Positions 17,042 to 26,869 are shown, counted from the stretch's first letter. The stretch is 64,000 nucleotides of DNA from Actibacterium lipolyticum (GCF_900184935.1 NZ_FXYE01000001.1:186001-250000); one strand, 5' to 3'. Numbers and translations are program-made. The notes: generated by a model not told the origin, from the letters alone.

Positions 17042-18358
17042 ATGTCAGACCTGTTTGATCAATCGCCAGCCACTGGCCCCGCGCGTGATGCGCCCCGTCC
17101 GCTGGCCGATAGGCTGCGCCCCAAAGCGCTGGACGAGGTGATCGGCCAGCAGCATGTGCTTGGCCCAGAGGGGCCGCTTGGCGTAATGCTTGCATCGGGC
17201 AGTTTGTCGTCGTTGGTCTTTTGGGGGCCGCCGGGCGTCGGCAAAACCACCATTGCACGGCTGCTTGCGGACGAGACGGATTTGGCCTTTGTTCAGATCA
17301 GTGCCATTTTCACCGGCGTGCCCGAACTGCGCAAAGTGTTTGAGGCTGCGAAGATCCGGCGATCAAACGGGCAGGGCACCTTGTTGTTTGTGGACGAGAT
17401 TCACCGTTTCAACAAAGCCCAACAGGATGGGTTCCTGCCGCATATGGAGGATGGGACGATCCTTTTGGTCGGCGCGACGACCGAAAACCCCAGCTTTGAG
17501 TTGAACGCCGCGTTGCTGTCGCGGTCACAAGTGCTGGTTCTGCAACGGCTTGACCTTGTGCATCTGGAACTGCTTGTACAACGCGCCGAAAAAGAACTGG
17601 GTCGTGCGCTGCCCCTAACGGGTCATGCCCGCGAAACCCTGCTTGAGATGGCCGATGGCGATGGCCGCGCTTTGCTGAATTTGGTGGAACAGGTCGCCGC
17701 GTGGAAGGTGGACAAGCCGCTTGATCCTGATGCGCTTTCGACCCGCCTGATGAAGCGCGCCGCGAAATACGACAAGTCGGGGGACGAGCATTACAACCTT
17801 ATTTCCGCGCTGCATAAATCTGTGCGTGGGTCCGACCCGGACGCCGCGCTTTATTGGTACGCTCGGATGTTGGAGGGGGGCGAAGACCCGCGTTTTCTGG
17901 CCCGGCGCCTGACCCGTATGGCAGTCGAAGACATTGCACTGGCCGACCCGCAGGCGCAGACCATCTGCCTGCACGCATGGGAAACCTATGAACGGCTGGG
18001 CAGCCCCGAGGGGGAGTTGGCCTTGGCGCAGGCGGTGATTTACCTAGCGCTGGCACCGAAATCCAACGCGGGCTATGCGGCGTATAAGGCCGCGCGGGCT
18101 GCGGCAAAGAAAACCGGATCCGAACCACCGCCCAAGCACATCCTGAACGCCCCGACCAAGCTGATGGCCGAACAGGGCTATGGCGAAGGTTATGCCTATG
18201 ATCATAATGCCGAAGACGGCTTTTCAGGTCAGAACTATTTCCCCGAAACCATGAAGCACGGTGTTTATTACACACCGGTCGAGCGCGGATACGAGCGAGA
18301 GCTGAAACGCCGCGTCGATTACTTCGCCAAGCTGCGCGCAAAGCGGCAGGGCGGTTGA
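17042..18358 (+). CDS. rarA: replication-associated recombination protein A (MgsA/RarA AAA ATPase)
   Basis: This AAA+ ATPase acts at stalled replication forks together with SSB. The 438-residue product has [20 protein letters not shown] at the N-terminus, Walker [10 protein letters not shown] at about 63-71, Walker [21 protein letters not shown], sensor [12 protein letters not shown] and the C-terminal MgsA tetramerisation region ([20 protein letters not shown]). The ATG at 17042 is preferred to a TTG two codons earlier. It follows the protease gene by 23 bp and leads the crcB-rluC-HAD-ATP12 run. Confidence 0.96.
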   Translation: MSDLFDQSPATGPARDAPRPLADRLRPKALDEVIGQQHVLGPEGPLGVMLASGSLSSLVFWGPPGVGKTTIARLLADETDLAFVQISAIFTGVPELRKVFEAAKIRRSNGQGTLLFVDEIHRFNKAQQDGFLPHMEDGTILLVGATTENPSFELNAALLSRSQVLVLQRLDLVHLELLVQRAEKELGRALPLTGHARETLLEMADGDGRALLNLVEQVAAWKVDKPLDPDALSTRLMKRAAKYDKSGDEHYNLISALHKSVRGSDPDAALYWYARMLEGGEDPRFLARRLTRMAVEDIALADPQAQTICLHAWETYERLGSPEGELALAQAVIYLALAPKSNAGYAAYKAARAAAKKTGSEPPPKHILNAPTKLMAEQGYGEGYAYDHNAEDGFSGQNYFPETMKHGVYYTPVERGYERELKRRVDYFAKLRAKRQGG

Positions 18359-18389
18359 CAACCACGCCTGACCGGATGACAGAGGCCCC

Positions 18390-18767
18390 ATGACCTGGAC
18401 ATTAGCACAAGTAGCACTTGGCGGCGCGTTTGGCGCGTGTTGCCGTTATCTGACTGGCGTTGCAACTTTGCGCGCTTTTGGCAGCGGTTTTCCGTTGGGA
18501 ACGCTGGCGGTGAATGTCGTCGGCTCTTTCCTGATGGGCGTTATCGTTGTGGTGCTGGCCGAAAAAGGGGGCACGCGATATGCGCCGCTTTTGATGACTG
18601 GCATGTTGGGCGGGTTCACCACGTTTTCAGCGTTTTCGCTGGATGCGATGACGTTGTTTGAACGCGGGCAGCATTGGTTGGCGGCGGGCTATGTAGCGGC
18701 GTCGTTGATATTGTCGCTTGTGGCAATTGTAATTGGCCTGACGGCCGCGCGGGGGTATTTCGCATGA
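18390..18767 (+). CDS. crcB: fluoride ion channel CrcB/Fluc
   Basis: A small inner-membrane dimeric channel that exports fluoride. The 125-residue product has four membrane segments and the family motifs GGAFGACCRYL near the N-terminus, GTLAVNVVGSFLMG in the second segment with the channel Asn, and GMLGGFTTFSAFSLD. The 31-bp space before it is too short for a fluoride riboswitch. Its TGA overlaps the next ATG. Confidence 0.96.
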   Translation: MTWTLAQVALGGAFGACCRYLTGVATLRAFGSGFPLGTLAVNVVGSFLMGVIVVVLAEKGGTRYAPLLMTGMLGGFTTFSAFSLDAMTLFERGQHWLAAGYVAASLILSLVAIVIGLTAARGYFA

Positions 18768-19807
18768 GTGGCGTTCAGATGTTGGAAGTAACGGCCGACG
18801 AGGGCGATCAGCGGCTTGACCGTTGGTTCCGCCGCCGGTTCCCGCATATCGCGCAGGGCCGCATCGAAAAGATGTGCCGCAAAGGTGAAATCCGCGTGGA
18901 TGGTGGCCGCGCCAAACCTGCGACGCGGGTTGAGCAGGGCCAGCAAGTTCGGGTTCCGCCCCTTCCAGAACCGGGAGAGGTGTCCTCGCAACCCAAGCCA
19001 ACGGTCTCGGACGCGGATACAAAGCTGATCCAGTCCTGCGTGCTGTATCGTGATGATCATATCATCGCGCTGAACAAACCGCCTGGGCTGCCGACGCAGG
19101 GCGGGACGAAACAGTTCCGTCATATTGATGGCATGGCTGACGCGCTGCGCTTTGGGTATGACGAAAAGCCACGCTTGGTTCACCGGCTTGATAAAGACAC
19201 ATCTGGTGTTTTGCTGTTAGCCCGTACCCGCGCGGTTGCCGCGTCGCTGACCAGTGCGTTTCGCGCCCGTGATACCCGCAAGATTTACTGGGCCGCTGTC
19301 GCTGGGCAGCCGTTTCCGCAGATGGGTACGATCCGCTACGGTTTGATCAAAGCCCCGGGTCACGGCGCCAAGGGCGAAGCGGAAAAGATGCTATGCATCC
19401 ATCCCAACGAGGTTGATAAAACCCCCGACGCGAAGCGCGCCACAACGGATTATGCGGTGCTGTCGTCGCTTGGTAAGCGCGTGTCGTGGGTTGCGCTGGT
19501 GCCGATCACCGGGCGCACCCATCAGCTTCGCGCGCACATGGCCGAGCTTGGTCACCCGATCATTGGCGACGGTAAATACGGCGGTTCTGGTCAGGAAAAC
19601 CTTGGCGATGGCTGGGGCGCACAGCTGGGCGGAGAGATCAGCCGCAAGCTGCATTTGCATGCGCGCTCCATCTCTCTTCCGCATCCGGTGACGGGGGCTA
19701 CGTTGAATATTACTGCGCCACTGCCCGAACATATGCAGAAGACGTGGAAGACGTTTGATTGGCATGCCTCAGACGTACCTGCCGACCCGTTTGAGGACCT
19801 TGCATGA
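18764..19807 (+). CDS. RluA-family 23S rRNA pseudouridine synthase (RluC-like)
   Basis: It converts specific uridines of 23S rRNA to pseudouridine. The start at 18764 overlaps the crcB stop (ATGA). The 347-residue product has an N-terminal S4 RNA-binding domain (QRLDRWFRRRFPHIAQGRIEKM) and the catalytic domain with the HRLDKDTSG motif, whose Asp is the nucleophile, near residues 143-151. The TGRTHQLRAHMAELGHPI segment follows. The RluC assignment is by overall similarity; RluA-family paralogues are hard to tell apart by eye. Confidence 0.93.
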   Translation: MSGVQMLEVTADEGDQRLDRWFRRRFPHIAQGRIEKMCRKGEIRVDGGRAKPATRVEQGQQVRVPPLPEPGEVSSQPKPTVSDADTKLIQSCVLYRDDHIIALNKPPGLPTQGGTKQFRHIDGMADALRFGYDEKPRLVHRLDKDTSGVLLLARTRAVAASLTSAFRARDTRKIYWAAVAGQPFPQMGTIRYGLIKAPGHGAKGEAEKMLCIHPNEVDKTPDAKRATTDYAVLSSLGKRVSWVALVPITGRTHQLRAHMAELGHPIIGDGKYGGSGQENLGDGWGAQLGGEISRKLHLHARSISLPHPVTGATLNITAPLPEHMQKTWKTFDWHASDVPADPFEDLA

Positions 19808-20469
19808 GCGCACTCAGGCTTGTGATCTTTGATGTCGACGGCACGTTGGTCGACAGTCAGGGGCACATCAAGGCAGCGATGGAAACGGCCTTTCAGGCGG
19901 AAAACCTGACCCCACCGGCGCCAGAAGCAGTTCTGGGGATTGTTGGCCTGTCCCTGAATGTCGCGATTGCGCAGCTTGCGCCAGAGTTGGATGAAAAAGC
20001 CGTTGGGCGGATCGTCGAGGCCTATAAGGGATCGTTTTCCACCATGCGCGCGGCGGATATGCCTTCGCCATTGTACCCCGGCGCGCTGGACGTGCTGGAA
20101 GGGCTTGCGCAGAACGATGATGTTCTGATGGGCGTGGCGACGGGCAAATCGCGCCGCGGACTGGATCATATCTTGGACGCGCACGGCCTGAAACGGTTTT
20201 TCGTGACGGAACAAGTGGCGGATCATCATCCCTCAAAGCCGCACCCGTCGATGGTGCAGGCGGCGTTGGCCGAAACGGGCGTGTCTGCCCGTGATGCCGT
20301 GATGATTGGCGACACCAGCTTTGACATGGACATGGGGCGCGCTGCTGGCGTGGGCACAGTCGGTGTTGGTTGGGGATACCACGGGGTTGAACGCCTGACG
20401 GCTGCGGACCATGTGATCGATGAATTCCAAGCGTTGCCCGGCACGCTTGAGCGGATATGGAGTGTTTGA
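19804..20469 (+). CDS. HAD-family hydrolase (phosphoglycolate-phosphatase-like)
   Basis: A small-molecule phosphatase of the haloacid dehalogenase superfamily. The 221 residues show motif I FDVDGTLVDS at residues 9-18, motif II MGVATGKSRRG, the motif III lysine within HHPSKPHPSM, and motif IV MIGDTSFDMDMGRAAG. A helical cap lies between motifs I and II. It overlaps the pseudouridine synthase gene by four bases and is followed 3 bases later by the ATP12 gene, a frequent alphaproteobacterial arrangement. The substrate is unknown. Confidence 0.9.
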   Translation: MSALRLVIFDVDGTLVDSQGHIKAAMETAFQAENLTPPAPEAVLGIVGLSLNVAIAQLAPELDEKAVGRIVEAYKGSFSTMRAADMPSPLYPGALDVLEGLAQNDDVLMGVATGKSRRGLDHILDAHGLKRFFVTEQVADHHPSKPHPSMVQAALAETGVSARDAVMIGDTSFDMDMGRAAGVGTVGVGWGYHGVERLTAADHVIDEFQALPGTLERIWSV

Positions 20470-20472
20470 GCC

Positions 20473-21198
20473 ATGAGCGGATGGAAAAACAAGCGGTTCT
20501 GGAAAGAGGCCACCTGTGCTGAAGTCGAAGGCGGTTTCGCCGTGCATCTTGATGGCCGTGTCGTAAAAACGCCGGCCAAATCTGCGCTGACGGTGCCAAC
20601 GCTGCCGATGGCGCAGGAAATCGCCGCAGAATGGGATGCGCAAGGCGAAGAGGTTGATCCGCTTTCTATGCCGGTGACCCGTTCGGCGAATGCCGCGATT
20701 GACAAGGTCACCCCGCAGCACAGCGAAGTCGCCGAGATGATCGCGGCCTATGGCGGCACTGATCTTTTGTGCTATCGCGCCGAAAGCCCGGTCGAACTTA
20801 TTGCCCGTCAAGCGCAGGCGTGGGACCCGTTGCTAAAGCGCGCCGAACGCGAATTCGCCGCGCCGCTAAGCGTTACGGCAGGTGTGATGCATTGCGCGCA
20901 ACCAGAAGACAGCCTGCGCGCCTTGTCCAAGCGAGTGTCCGATATGACTCCGTTTGAACTGACCGCGCTGCATGATCTGGTTGCCCTTTCGGGGTCTTTG
21001 ATCATCGGCTTGGCCACCATGGAAGGCTGGGAAAAGCCCGAAGAGCTTTGGCGTATCTCGCGGCTGGATGAAACCTGGCAGGAAGAGCAATGGGGCCCTG
21101 ATGACGAGGCGACCGAGCTTGCAGAAACCAAGCGCGAAAGCTTTTTTCACGCGTTTCGGTTTTACAATCTGGCGCGAACCCCGGCATCGTCGAACTGA
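20473..21198 (+). CDS. ATP12-family F1-ATPase assembly chaperone
   Basis: In mitochondria and alphaproteobacteria, ATP12 proteins help assemble the alpha subunit of F1-ATPase. The 241-residue soluble product has the family pattern KRFWKEATCAEVEGGFAVHLDGRVVKTPAK, PLSMPVTRSANAAID and GTDLLCYRAESPVELIARQ. It has the expected length and no signal peptide. It is the last gene of the rarA-crcB-rluC-HAD run; the 209-bp gap after it contains nothing I can support beyond a weak TTGACG. Confidence 0.92.
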   Translation: MSGWKNKRFWKEATCAEVEGGFAVHLDGRVVKTPAKSALTVPTLPMAQEIAAEWDAQGEEVDPLSMPVTRSANAAIDKVTPQHSEVAEMIAAYGGTDLLCYRAESPVELIARQAQAWDPLLKRAEREFAAPLSVTAGVMHCAQPEDSLRALSKRVSDMTPFELTALHDLVALSGSLIIGLATMEGWEKPEELWRISRLDETWQEEQWGPDDEATELAETKRESFFHAFRFYNLARTPASSN

Positions 21199-21407
21199 CG
21201 TCGCGATAACGGATCACGAAACGATGATCTGTCCAAATGCCGTGAAAGTGCTATTCCCAAAGGGAATTGGCGACACTGCACTTGACGTTTTTGTGTGAAT
21301 TTGCCCAAACTTACCGTGCGAAACGAGCAGCTTCTTGTTTGGCACAGCCCGTGAGGTTGGGTTGTAAAAATACACCCGAATGGGTGGAGTTTCTGGAAGA
21401 GGTAAAC

Positions 21408-22424
21408 ATGAAAAAAGCCGTAATTCTTGGCGCGTTGACTGTCGTAGGCCTAGTGCCCGGCGTTTGCGTTGCCGCCACGGCAGACGACGTAAAAGCGCGG
21501 GGGAAGCTGAACTGTGGCGTCGTCGACGAATTGGTCGGCTTTGCTGCTGAAGATGCGAACGGCGTTTGGGACGGTTTTGATGTTGGCATGTGTCGCGCGG
21601 TTGCCGCGGCAGTGTTGGGCGACCCTACGGCCGTTGAATTCGTGCGCACCACCGGAAAGACAAGCTTCGCCGCGCTGGCCGCTGGCGAAATCGATTTGCT
21701 TGCGCGTAATACCACGTGGACATTCTCACGCGATGTCGGTCGAAAGTTCGATTTCGTCGGCGTGAACTATTACGATGGTCAGGGCTTCATGGTTCCCAAG
21801 GATCTTGGCGTGTCCTCGGCGAAAGACCTGAACGGCGCGGCCGTTTGCGTCGAAATGGATACCACCTCTGAGCTGAACCTTGAGGATTTCTTCCGGTCCA
21901 ACAACATCAGTTATGAACGTGTCGCAGTTGAATCCAACACCGACGCGCAAAAGCAGTATCTTGCCGGAGCCTGCGAGGTTTACACCACCGACGCATCCGG
22001 GCTTGCGGCAACGCGGGCGACATTCGAAGACCCATCCGCGCATATTCTGCTGCCCGAGATCATTTCGAAAGAGCCGCTTGGCCCACTTGTTCGGCACGGC
22101 GACAACGAATGGGGCGACATTGTTCGCTGGACATTGAACGCGCTTATTTCGGCGGAAGAGCTGGGGATTACCTCGGTTAATATCGCTGATCTGTCCGAGG
22201 GGACCAATAACCCCGAAATAAACCGCATTCTGGGAACGGAAGGCAGCCTTGGCGAAATGCTTGGTCTGTCTGCTGACTGGGCCAAAAATGCGATTATGGC
22301 TGGCGGGAACTATGGCGAGTTGTTCGAAAAGAACATTGGCGTGTCCTCTCCGATTGGGTTGGCGCGCGGGCTGAATGCGCAATGGGTCGACGGCGGGCTG
22401 CTTTACTCTCCTCCGTTTCGATAG
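21408..22424 (+). CDS. amino-acid ABC transporter substrate-binding protein (AapJ/BztA type)
   Basis: A periplasmic receptor for polar or general L-amino acids. The start at 21408 has GAAGAGG upstream and gives a Sec signal peptide (MKKAVILGALTVVGLVPGVCVAA). The mature part of the 338-residue product has RGKLNCGVVDELVGFA, GFDVGMCRAVAAAVLGD, LLARNTTWTFSRD and the C-terminal GLNAQWVDGGLLYSPPFR typical of AapJ/BztA. The family is normally followed by two permease genes, but here the ATPase gene comes next, so the protein may depend on permeases encoded elsewhere. Confidence 0.92.
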   Translation: MKKAVILGALTVVGLVPGVCVAATADDVKARGKLNCGVVDELVGFAAEDANGVWDGFDVGMCRAVAAAVLGDPTAVEFVRTTGKTSFAALAAGEIDLLARNTTWTFSRDVGRKFDFVGVNYYDGQGFMVPKDLGVSSAKDLNGAAVCVEMDTTSELNLEDFFRSNNISYERVAVESNTDAQKQYLAGACEVYTTDASGLAATRATFEDPSAHILLPEIISKEPLGPLVRHGDNEWGDIVRWTLNALISAEELGITSVNIADLSEGTNNPEINRILGTEGSLGEMLGLSADWAKNAIMAGGNYGELFEKNIGVSSPIGLARGLNAQWVDGGLLYSPPFR

Positions 22425-22430
22425 GTTTTT

Positions 22431-22463
22431 GGTTTAGGGCGCGGAAATCTTGCGCCCTAAACC
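22431..22463 (+). promoter_or_regulatory. hairpin between binding-protein and ATPase genes
   Basis: A perfect 12-bp stem (22431-22442 with 22452-22463, 9-nt loop) begins 6 bases after the binding-protein stop. Hairpins at this position commonly protect the upstream mRNA and give the binding protein higher expression. There is no strong T-run. Confidence 0.6.
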
Positions 22464-22555
22464 TGCGGGCCCTCTTTTGCTGGCGCCAAGATTCGGCGGT
22501 GGGCGATCATCGCCCGATATGCGGTTAAGCGCGTGGCAAACGGAGTGGCCTAGGA

Positions 22556-23347
22556 ATGCCCCAGCGATCATCAGATGCCACATCCAGCACTGCCGATGTG
22601 GGGCCGTCAGCTAAGGTCGCCATTCAGATTAGTGGTTTGAACAAGTGGTACGGCAAGTTCCATGTTCTGCGCGACATCAATCTGACAGTGCATGAAGGCG
22701 AGCGGATCGTCATTGCGGGGCCGTCAGGGTCGGGCAAGTCCACACTGATCCGTTGCATCAACCGGCTTGAACAGTATCAATCGGGTCGGATCATCGTGGA
22801 TGGGACTGAACTGACATCCGACACAAAGAACATCGATAAAATCCGGTCAGAAGTCGGCATGTGCTTTCAGAACTTCAACCTGTTTCCGCATCTAACGGTT
22901 CTGGAAAACTGCACGCTTGCGCCGATCAAGGTGCGAAAGGTTTCCCGCAAAGACGCCGAAGTGGCGGCCATGCATTTCCTTGAAAAGGTGAAAATCCCCG
23001 AACAGGCCGATAAGTACCCCGACCAACTTTCCGGTGGTCAGCAACAGCGCGTGGCGATCGCCCGCGCGCTTTGTATGAAGCCACGCATCATGCTTTTTGA
23101 CGAGCCGACCTCGGCACTTGACCCCGAGATGATCAAAGAGGTGCTGGATACGATGATCGAGCTTGCCGAAGAGGGGATGACGATGCTTTGCGTTACCCAT
23201 GAAATGGGCTTTGCCCGTAAGGTCGCCAACCGCGTGATTTTTATGGACGAGGGCCAGATCGTTGAACAGGACGAACCCGAAGCGTTCTTTAACAACCCAA
23301 AATCGGAACGGACAAAACTGTTCCTAAGTCAGGTGCTTGGTCACTGA
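22556..23347 (+). CDS. amino-acid ABC transporter ATP-binding protein (AapP/BztD type)
   Basis: The cytoplasmic ATPase of a polar amino-acid importer. The 263-residue product has Walker [10 protein letters not shown] near residues 58-66, Q-loop [15 protein letters not shown], signature LSGGQQQR, Walker [15 protein letters not shown] and switch His in CVTHEMGFA. Its N-terminal extension before [11 protein letters not shown] is as in AapP. The partner permease genes (AapQ/AapM type) are missing from the 131 bp before it. Confidence 0.93.
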   Translation: MPQRSSDATSSTADVGPSAKVAIQISGLNKWYGKFHVLRDINLTVHEGERIVIAGPSGSGKSTLIRCINRLEQYQSGRIIVDGTELTSDTKNIDKIRSEVGMCFQNFNLFPHLTVLENCTLAPIKVRKVSRKDAEVAAMHFLEKVKIPEQADKYPDQLSGGQQQRVAIARALCMKPRIMLFDEPTSALDPEMIKEVLDTMIELAEEGMTMLCVTHEMGFARKVANRVIFMDEGQIVEQDEPEAFFNNPKSERTKLFLSQVLGH

Positions 23348-23364
23348 TCATCGGGTCGGGCGGG

Positions 23365-23877
23365 TCATTTCGCGATATCCAATTCACCGGGAACAATGAA
23401 ATCAACCGCCGTACCGGTGCCAAACCGAACATCCGCCCAATCATCAGCGTCGAAATCAACCACGAGGGTCGCACAGGTGGGGTATGCGCCAAAGCGTGGA
23501 TGGTCAGGCCGTGCCGACAGCAAACGAGTGGCAAAGTCTCCGATACCCGGGTTGTGGCCTAGCATCAGCACAGGGCTGGCCGCAGATTGCCGCAGCACCT
23601 CCATCATGCGCTCTGCCGGGGCATGATAAAGCGCGGGGTCGCGGCGCATCACCGTGCCTTGAGGAAAAGAGGGCGCCATTCTCTCCCAAGTCTCTACGGT
23701 GCGGCGCGCGGTGGAACTGACCACTTCGGCCGGTAGATACCCCAAGTTTGACAACCATTCAGCAATGGCCGGCGCTGCGCGCTGTCCGCGCTTGTTCAGC
23801 ACGCGATCATGATCATCCTGAAAAGGATCGTCCCAGCTGGACTTGGCGTGGCGCACAAGGATCAACCGCAAGGTCAT
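23365..23877 (-). CDS. SixA-like phosphohistidine phosphatase (histidine phosphatase superfamily)
   Basis: A small histidine-phosphatase-superfamily enzyme similar to SixA, which dephosphorylates phosphohistidine proteins. The 170-residue product has the phospho-accepting H10 in LVRHAKSSWDD, a basic SSTARRTVETWE segment and the second catalytic His in LGHNPGIGD. Its start overlaps the stop of the Fe-S protein gene by four bases, placing it last in an argB-associated minus-strand run. The physiological partner is unknown. Confidence 0.88.
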   Translation of the reverse strand: MTLRLILVRHAKSSWDDPFQDDHDRVLNKRGQRAAPAIAEWLSNLGYLPAEVVSSTARRTVETWERMAPSFPQGTVMRRDPALYHAPAERMMEVLRQSAASPVLMLGHNPGIGDFATRLLSARPDHPRFGAYPTCATLVVDFDADDWADVRFGTGTAVDFIVPGELDIAK

Positions 23878-24527
23878 GGGTGAAATGCTGCCATGTGGAA
23901 CGCGGACTGTTCCGGTTTCCGGTCATAGGATTGGCTGATAGGGCATGCGCGGCGCACGTTGCAGCCCTGTGTCATGCAATCGTTCCCATCGGGGGTGTCC
24001 AAAAACGTGTGGCAGGTGTCCAACGCATAGCCGGGGCCCGACATCGCCCCAGCAGGGCAGGCATCGCGGCATGGCTGCTCTATGCAGGTGTCGCAGGGGC
24101 GCGCAGGCAATGGAGGCAGGGCGATACGCTCTGGCAGGGCAAGCGCCCCCCGATAAGAGGCAAACAGCCCCGCAACATCATGAACAAGCAAGGATACCGG
24201 CGACGGCCACGCACGGCCTGATCTGTTGGCCCAACGGATGAAAGGTTGGAACGGCGGCCCGCCAAACGGGAACAAGGGTGTTGCGCCGAATTCATCCGCC
24301 ATTTTGGAAATCACACGCGTTGACCAACGATCCAAGCGGTTGCAACAGCCATCAAGATATTCGGGTGACGCAGTGAAATGCGGCCAAAACCCAGGTTCGT
24401 TTGGCCCCAGCAGGATAAGCGTTCCGCAGCCTTCCGGCGCATGATCGCCGGGGGAGGGATGAAATGCACCGAAAACCGTAAGCGCGTCTGTGAGGGCGCG
24501 ATCGCAGATATCAGCGTAGGTCACCAT
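23874..24527 (-). CDS. ferredoxin-like 4Fe-4S cluster protein
   Basis: The 217-residue cytosolic protein ends in a cysteine-rich domain: CDTCIEQPCRDACPAG, then CHTFLDTPDGNDCMTQGCNVRRACP, which can hold two 4Fe-4S clusters in a ferredoxin-like fold related to the C-terminus of epoxyqueuosine reductase. The N-terminal 130 residues (LGPNEPGFWPHF and PFQPFIRWANRSG) are typical of uncharacterised alphaproteobacterial proteins annotated as ferredoxin. Its substrate and partner are unknown. It lies between argB and the sixA-like gene. Confidence 0.8.
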   Translation of the reverse strand: MVTYADICDRALTDALTVFGAFHPSPGDHAPEGCGTLILLGPNEPGFWPHFTASPEYLDGCCNRLDRWSTRVISKMADEFGATPLFPFGGPPFQPFIRWANRSGRAWPSPVSLLVHDVAGLFASYRGALALPERIALPPLPARPCDTCIEQPCRDACPAGAMSGPGYALDTCHTFLDTPDGNDCMTQGCNVRRACPISQSYDRKPEQSAFHMAAFHP

Positions 24528-24533
24528 CAGGCA

Positions 24534-25403
24534 TCACCGCGGCTGGCGGATAAGAGAACCCGCGCCATGTTCGGTGAAAAGCTCTAGCAAGCAGGCGTTG
24601 GGTGCGCGACCGTCCAGAATAACGACCGCGCGAACGCCACCGTTGATCGCGTCAAGTGCGGTTTCCGTTTTCGGAATCATGCCGCCGGCGATGACGCCCT
24701 CTTCGGTCATTTTGCGGATCTGGTCTGGGGACAGTTCAGTAACGACCTCTCCGGTTTGGTCTTTAACGCCCGCAACGTCGGTCAGCAGCAAAAGGCGATC
24801 AGCCTTCAGCGCCGCCGCGATCGCGCCAGCCGCCGTATCACCGTTCACGTTATAGGTTTCGCCATTTCGCCCGGCACCAAGTGGCGCAACAACCGGGATC
24901 ATTTCAGCGGTGAACAGTTGGCGCAGAACACCGGGGTTCATTTCAACCGGGGTGCCGACATAGCCAAGGTCAGGATTTGTCTGCTCGCAGATCATCAGGT
25001 TGGCATCTTTGCCCGACAGGCCCACGGCTTTGCCGCCTTGGCTGTTGATGGCTTGCACGATGCGCTTGTTCACAAGACCGGACAGAACCATTTCAACGAC
25101 CTTAACGGCCGCTGCGTCGGTCACGCGTTTGCCGTTCACGAATTCGGATTTGATATCCAGCTTGTCCAGCATCTCGTTGATCATGGGGCCGCCGCCATGC
25201 ACGATCACAGGGTTCAAACCGACCTGTTGCATCAGCACGATATCCCGGGCGAAGCTTTCCATCGCTGCGTCATCGCCCATCGCGTTGCCGCCGAACTTTA
25301 TCACGACGGTCGCGTCATCGTAGCGCTGCAAGTAAGGAAGGGCTTCCGAAAGGGTTCGGGCGGTGGCGATCCAGTCGCGGTTCATAGCTGTCTGCTTCTT
25401 CAT
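24534..25403 (-). CDS. argB: acetylglutamate kinase
   Basis: It phosphorylates N-acetylglutamate in arginine biosynthesis. The start at 25403 ([11 protein letters not shown]) has AAGGA 7 bases upstream; a GTG seven codons earlier is in frame but less likely. The 289-residue product has the amino-acid-kinase motifs [12 protein letters not shown] near residues 34-45, [12 protein letters not shown], and the ATP-site [11 protein letters not shown] and [14 protein letters not shown]. The next gene follows after 6 bases. Confidence 0.97.
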   Translation of the reverse strand: MKKQTAMNRDWIATARTLSEALPYLQRYDDATVVIKFGGNAMGDDAAMESFARDIVLMQQVGLNPVIVHGGGPMINEMLDKLDIKSEFVNGKRVTDAAAVKVVEMVLSGLVNKRIVQAINSQGGKAVGLSGKDANLMICEQTNPDLGYVGTPVEMNPGVLRQLFTAEMIPVVAPLGAGRNGETYNVNGDTAAGAIAAALKADRLLLLTDVAGVKDQTGEVVTELSPDQIRKMTEEGVIAGGMIPKTETALDAINGGVRAVVILDGRAPNACLLELFTEHGAGSLIRQPR

Positions 25404-25484
25404 GGTCGGTCCTTGGGTGCTCACCCGTGGTAAACCGGTGCTGGGGCTACGGCAAGTGTTCTGCGATTGCCGCGCGGTGACTGG

Positions 25485-26135
25485 TTATTCAAGCGTGGCG
25501 ATGATGGATCGCAATGTGGGAATGCCGTCGCCTTTTTCAGAGCTGGTCAGCACGATTTCAGGATAGGCTGCCGGGTGTTTGGACAACGCGCCACGAACCT
25601 GATCCAACACTTTGCCGCGGTCTTTGTCTTTTACCTTGTCGGCCTTTGTCAGAACCGCCTGAAATGTGACCGCGGATTGATCAAGAAGCTTCATGATCTC
25701 TTCGTCTACGGGTTTTACGCCGTGGCGGGCATCAATCAGCACAAAGGCACGTCGCAGGGTCTGACGGCCGGAAAGATAGGCTTTCAGCAGGCGCTGCCAC
25801 TTTTCCACGACAGGCAGTGGCGCTTCGGCGTAGCCATAGCCGGGAAGGTCGACCAGATAGTGGCTGTCGGCCAGCGTGAAGAAGTTAATCTCTTGTGTGC
25901 GACCGGGCGTGTTCGACGCGCGCGCCAGTCCCTTGCGGCCTGTTAGCGCGTTGATCAACGTGGATTTGCCCACGTTAGAGCGGCCTGCGAAACACACCTC
26001 TAGGCGGTCAGCGGGCGGCAGGCCGTCCATGGCGACGACGCCTTTTAGAAAGTCGGTTTCGCCGGCAAAAAGTTTGCGGCCAATTTCAGATGTCGCGTGA
26101 TCGGGCGTTTCTGCTTCGGGGAAGGGAAGTTGCAT
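25485..26135 (-). CDS. engB: ribosome-biogenesis GTP-binding protein EngB/YsxC
   Basis: A small GTPase needed for large-subunit assembly. The start at 26135 overlaps the MOSC gene stop by one base (TAATG); a much longer upstream reading frame is spurious. The 216-residue product has G1 GRSNVGKST, G2/G3 TPGRTQEINFF and DLPGYGYA, and G4 TKADK. It lies between argB and the yidC group, as often in Rhodobacterales. Confidence 0.96.
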   Translation of the reverse strand: MQLPFPEAETPDHATSEIGRKLFAGETDFLKGVVAMDGLPPADRLEVCFAGRSNVGKSTLINALTGRKGLARASNTPGRTQEINFFTLADSHYLVDLPGYGYAEAPLPVVEKWQRLLKAYLSGRQTLRRAFVLIDARHGVKPVDEEIMKLLDQSAVTFQAVLTKADKVKDKDRGKVLDQVRGALSKHPAAYPEIVLTSSEKGDGIPTLRSIIATLE

Positions 26136-26869
26136 TACAGGACCTTTGCCATGTCGTTCAGGCGTACGGTTCCGCCAATTGTTACTGTTGCCTTCAGGCC
26201 GAAATCGGTGTGACCCCAGCCGTCGCGCAACGCTTTTAGGGTGTCGGCGTCGCGCTCTCCGGTTTCGGGGTTCGCTTCGGTCGCGCGGCAGCGTTTGATG
26301 CGCTCTTCGACTTTCAACTCTACGTCGCCGATGCGAACGGTCTTTCCGACCCAAGCCAGCTCTTCAAACGGGGCAAGCCCGTCCAACCAAAGGTTTCCAC
26401 GAAAGCGACGTGGGTCAAGCGTTTTCCCCAACTTTTCAGACAGCGCCTGAAGCGAGGTCAGGCTAAGAATCGCAACAGACGCGAAGTCGGCGTCGGCCAT
26501 TCCGATTTCTGGGGCCGCGATCAACTGGCGCGGTGCGGGGCGTTCGGCGGGATAGAGCGGCCCAAGCCACGACACCAGTTTGGCACCGTCGGTACGTGGG
26601 TTGATTGAAAGCGGGGGGCGATTGGGGTGCGACAGCGTGATGATGTCGCCAGCGGATTGCGCGCGCACCGCCATCAGGGCTGGGGCATAACAACCACGCG
26701 CGAAGTTGCGGCAGGGCTGCCATTCACCGGTGTCAGGTGTGTCACCGGTCAGAACGGCCCACGCCCGGTCGCCGGGCAAAGGGCGGTTCGGGGTCAGGGC
26801 CACATCTTTCAGCGGCTCTGCCCCGATCCCTTTAATCGGATGGCGCCATATTTGCGCCAGCCGTTCCAT
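26135..26869 (-). CDS. MOSC-domain protein
   Basis: The 244-residue protein has an N-terminal MOSC beta-barrel region (MERLAQIWRHPIKGIGAEPL) and a C-terminal MOSC domain with RRFRGNLWLDG and the conserved cysteine in RIKRCRATEANPETGERD. That cysteine is thought to handle sulfur or bind the molybdenum cofactor in mARC-type proteins. No membrane segment is visible. It overlaps both yidC and engB by one base, so the three are cotranscribed. The precise substrate is not inferable. Confidence 0.88.
   Translation of the reverse strand: MERLAQIWRHPIKGIGAEPLKDVALTPNRPLPGDRAWAVLTGDTPDTGEWQPCRNFARGCYAPALMAVRAQSAGDIITLSHPNRPPLSINPRTDGAKLVSWLGPLYPAERPAPRQLIAAPEIGMADADFASVAILSLTSLQALSEKLGKTLDPRRFRGNLWLDGLAPFEELAWVGKTVRIGDVELKVEERIKRCRATEANPETGERDADTLKALRDGWGHTDFGLKATVTIGGTVRLNDMAKVL

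Noticed and set aside
18359-18389. Fluoride riboswitch before crcB
   Set aside because: Only 31 bp separate rarA and crcB, too short for the pseudoknotted aptamer, and no matching motif was seen.
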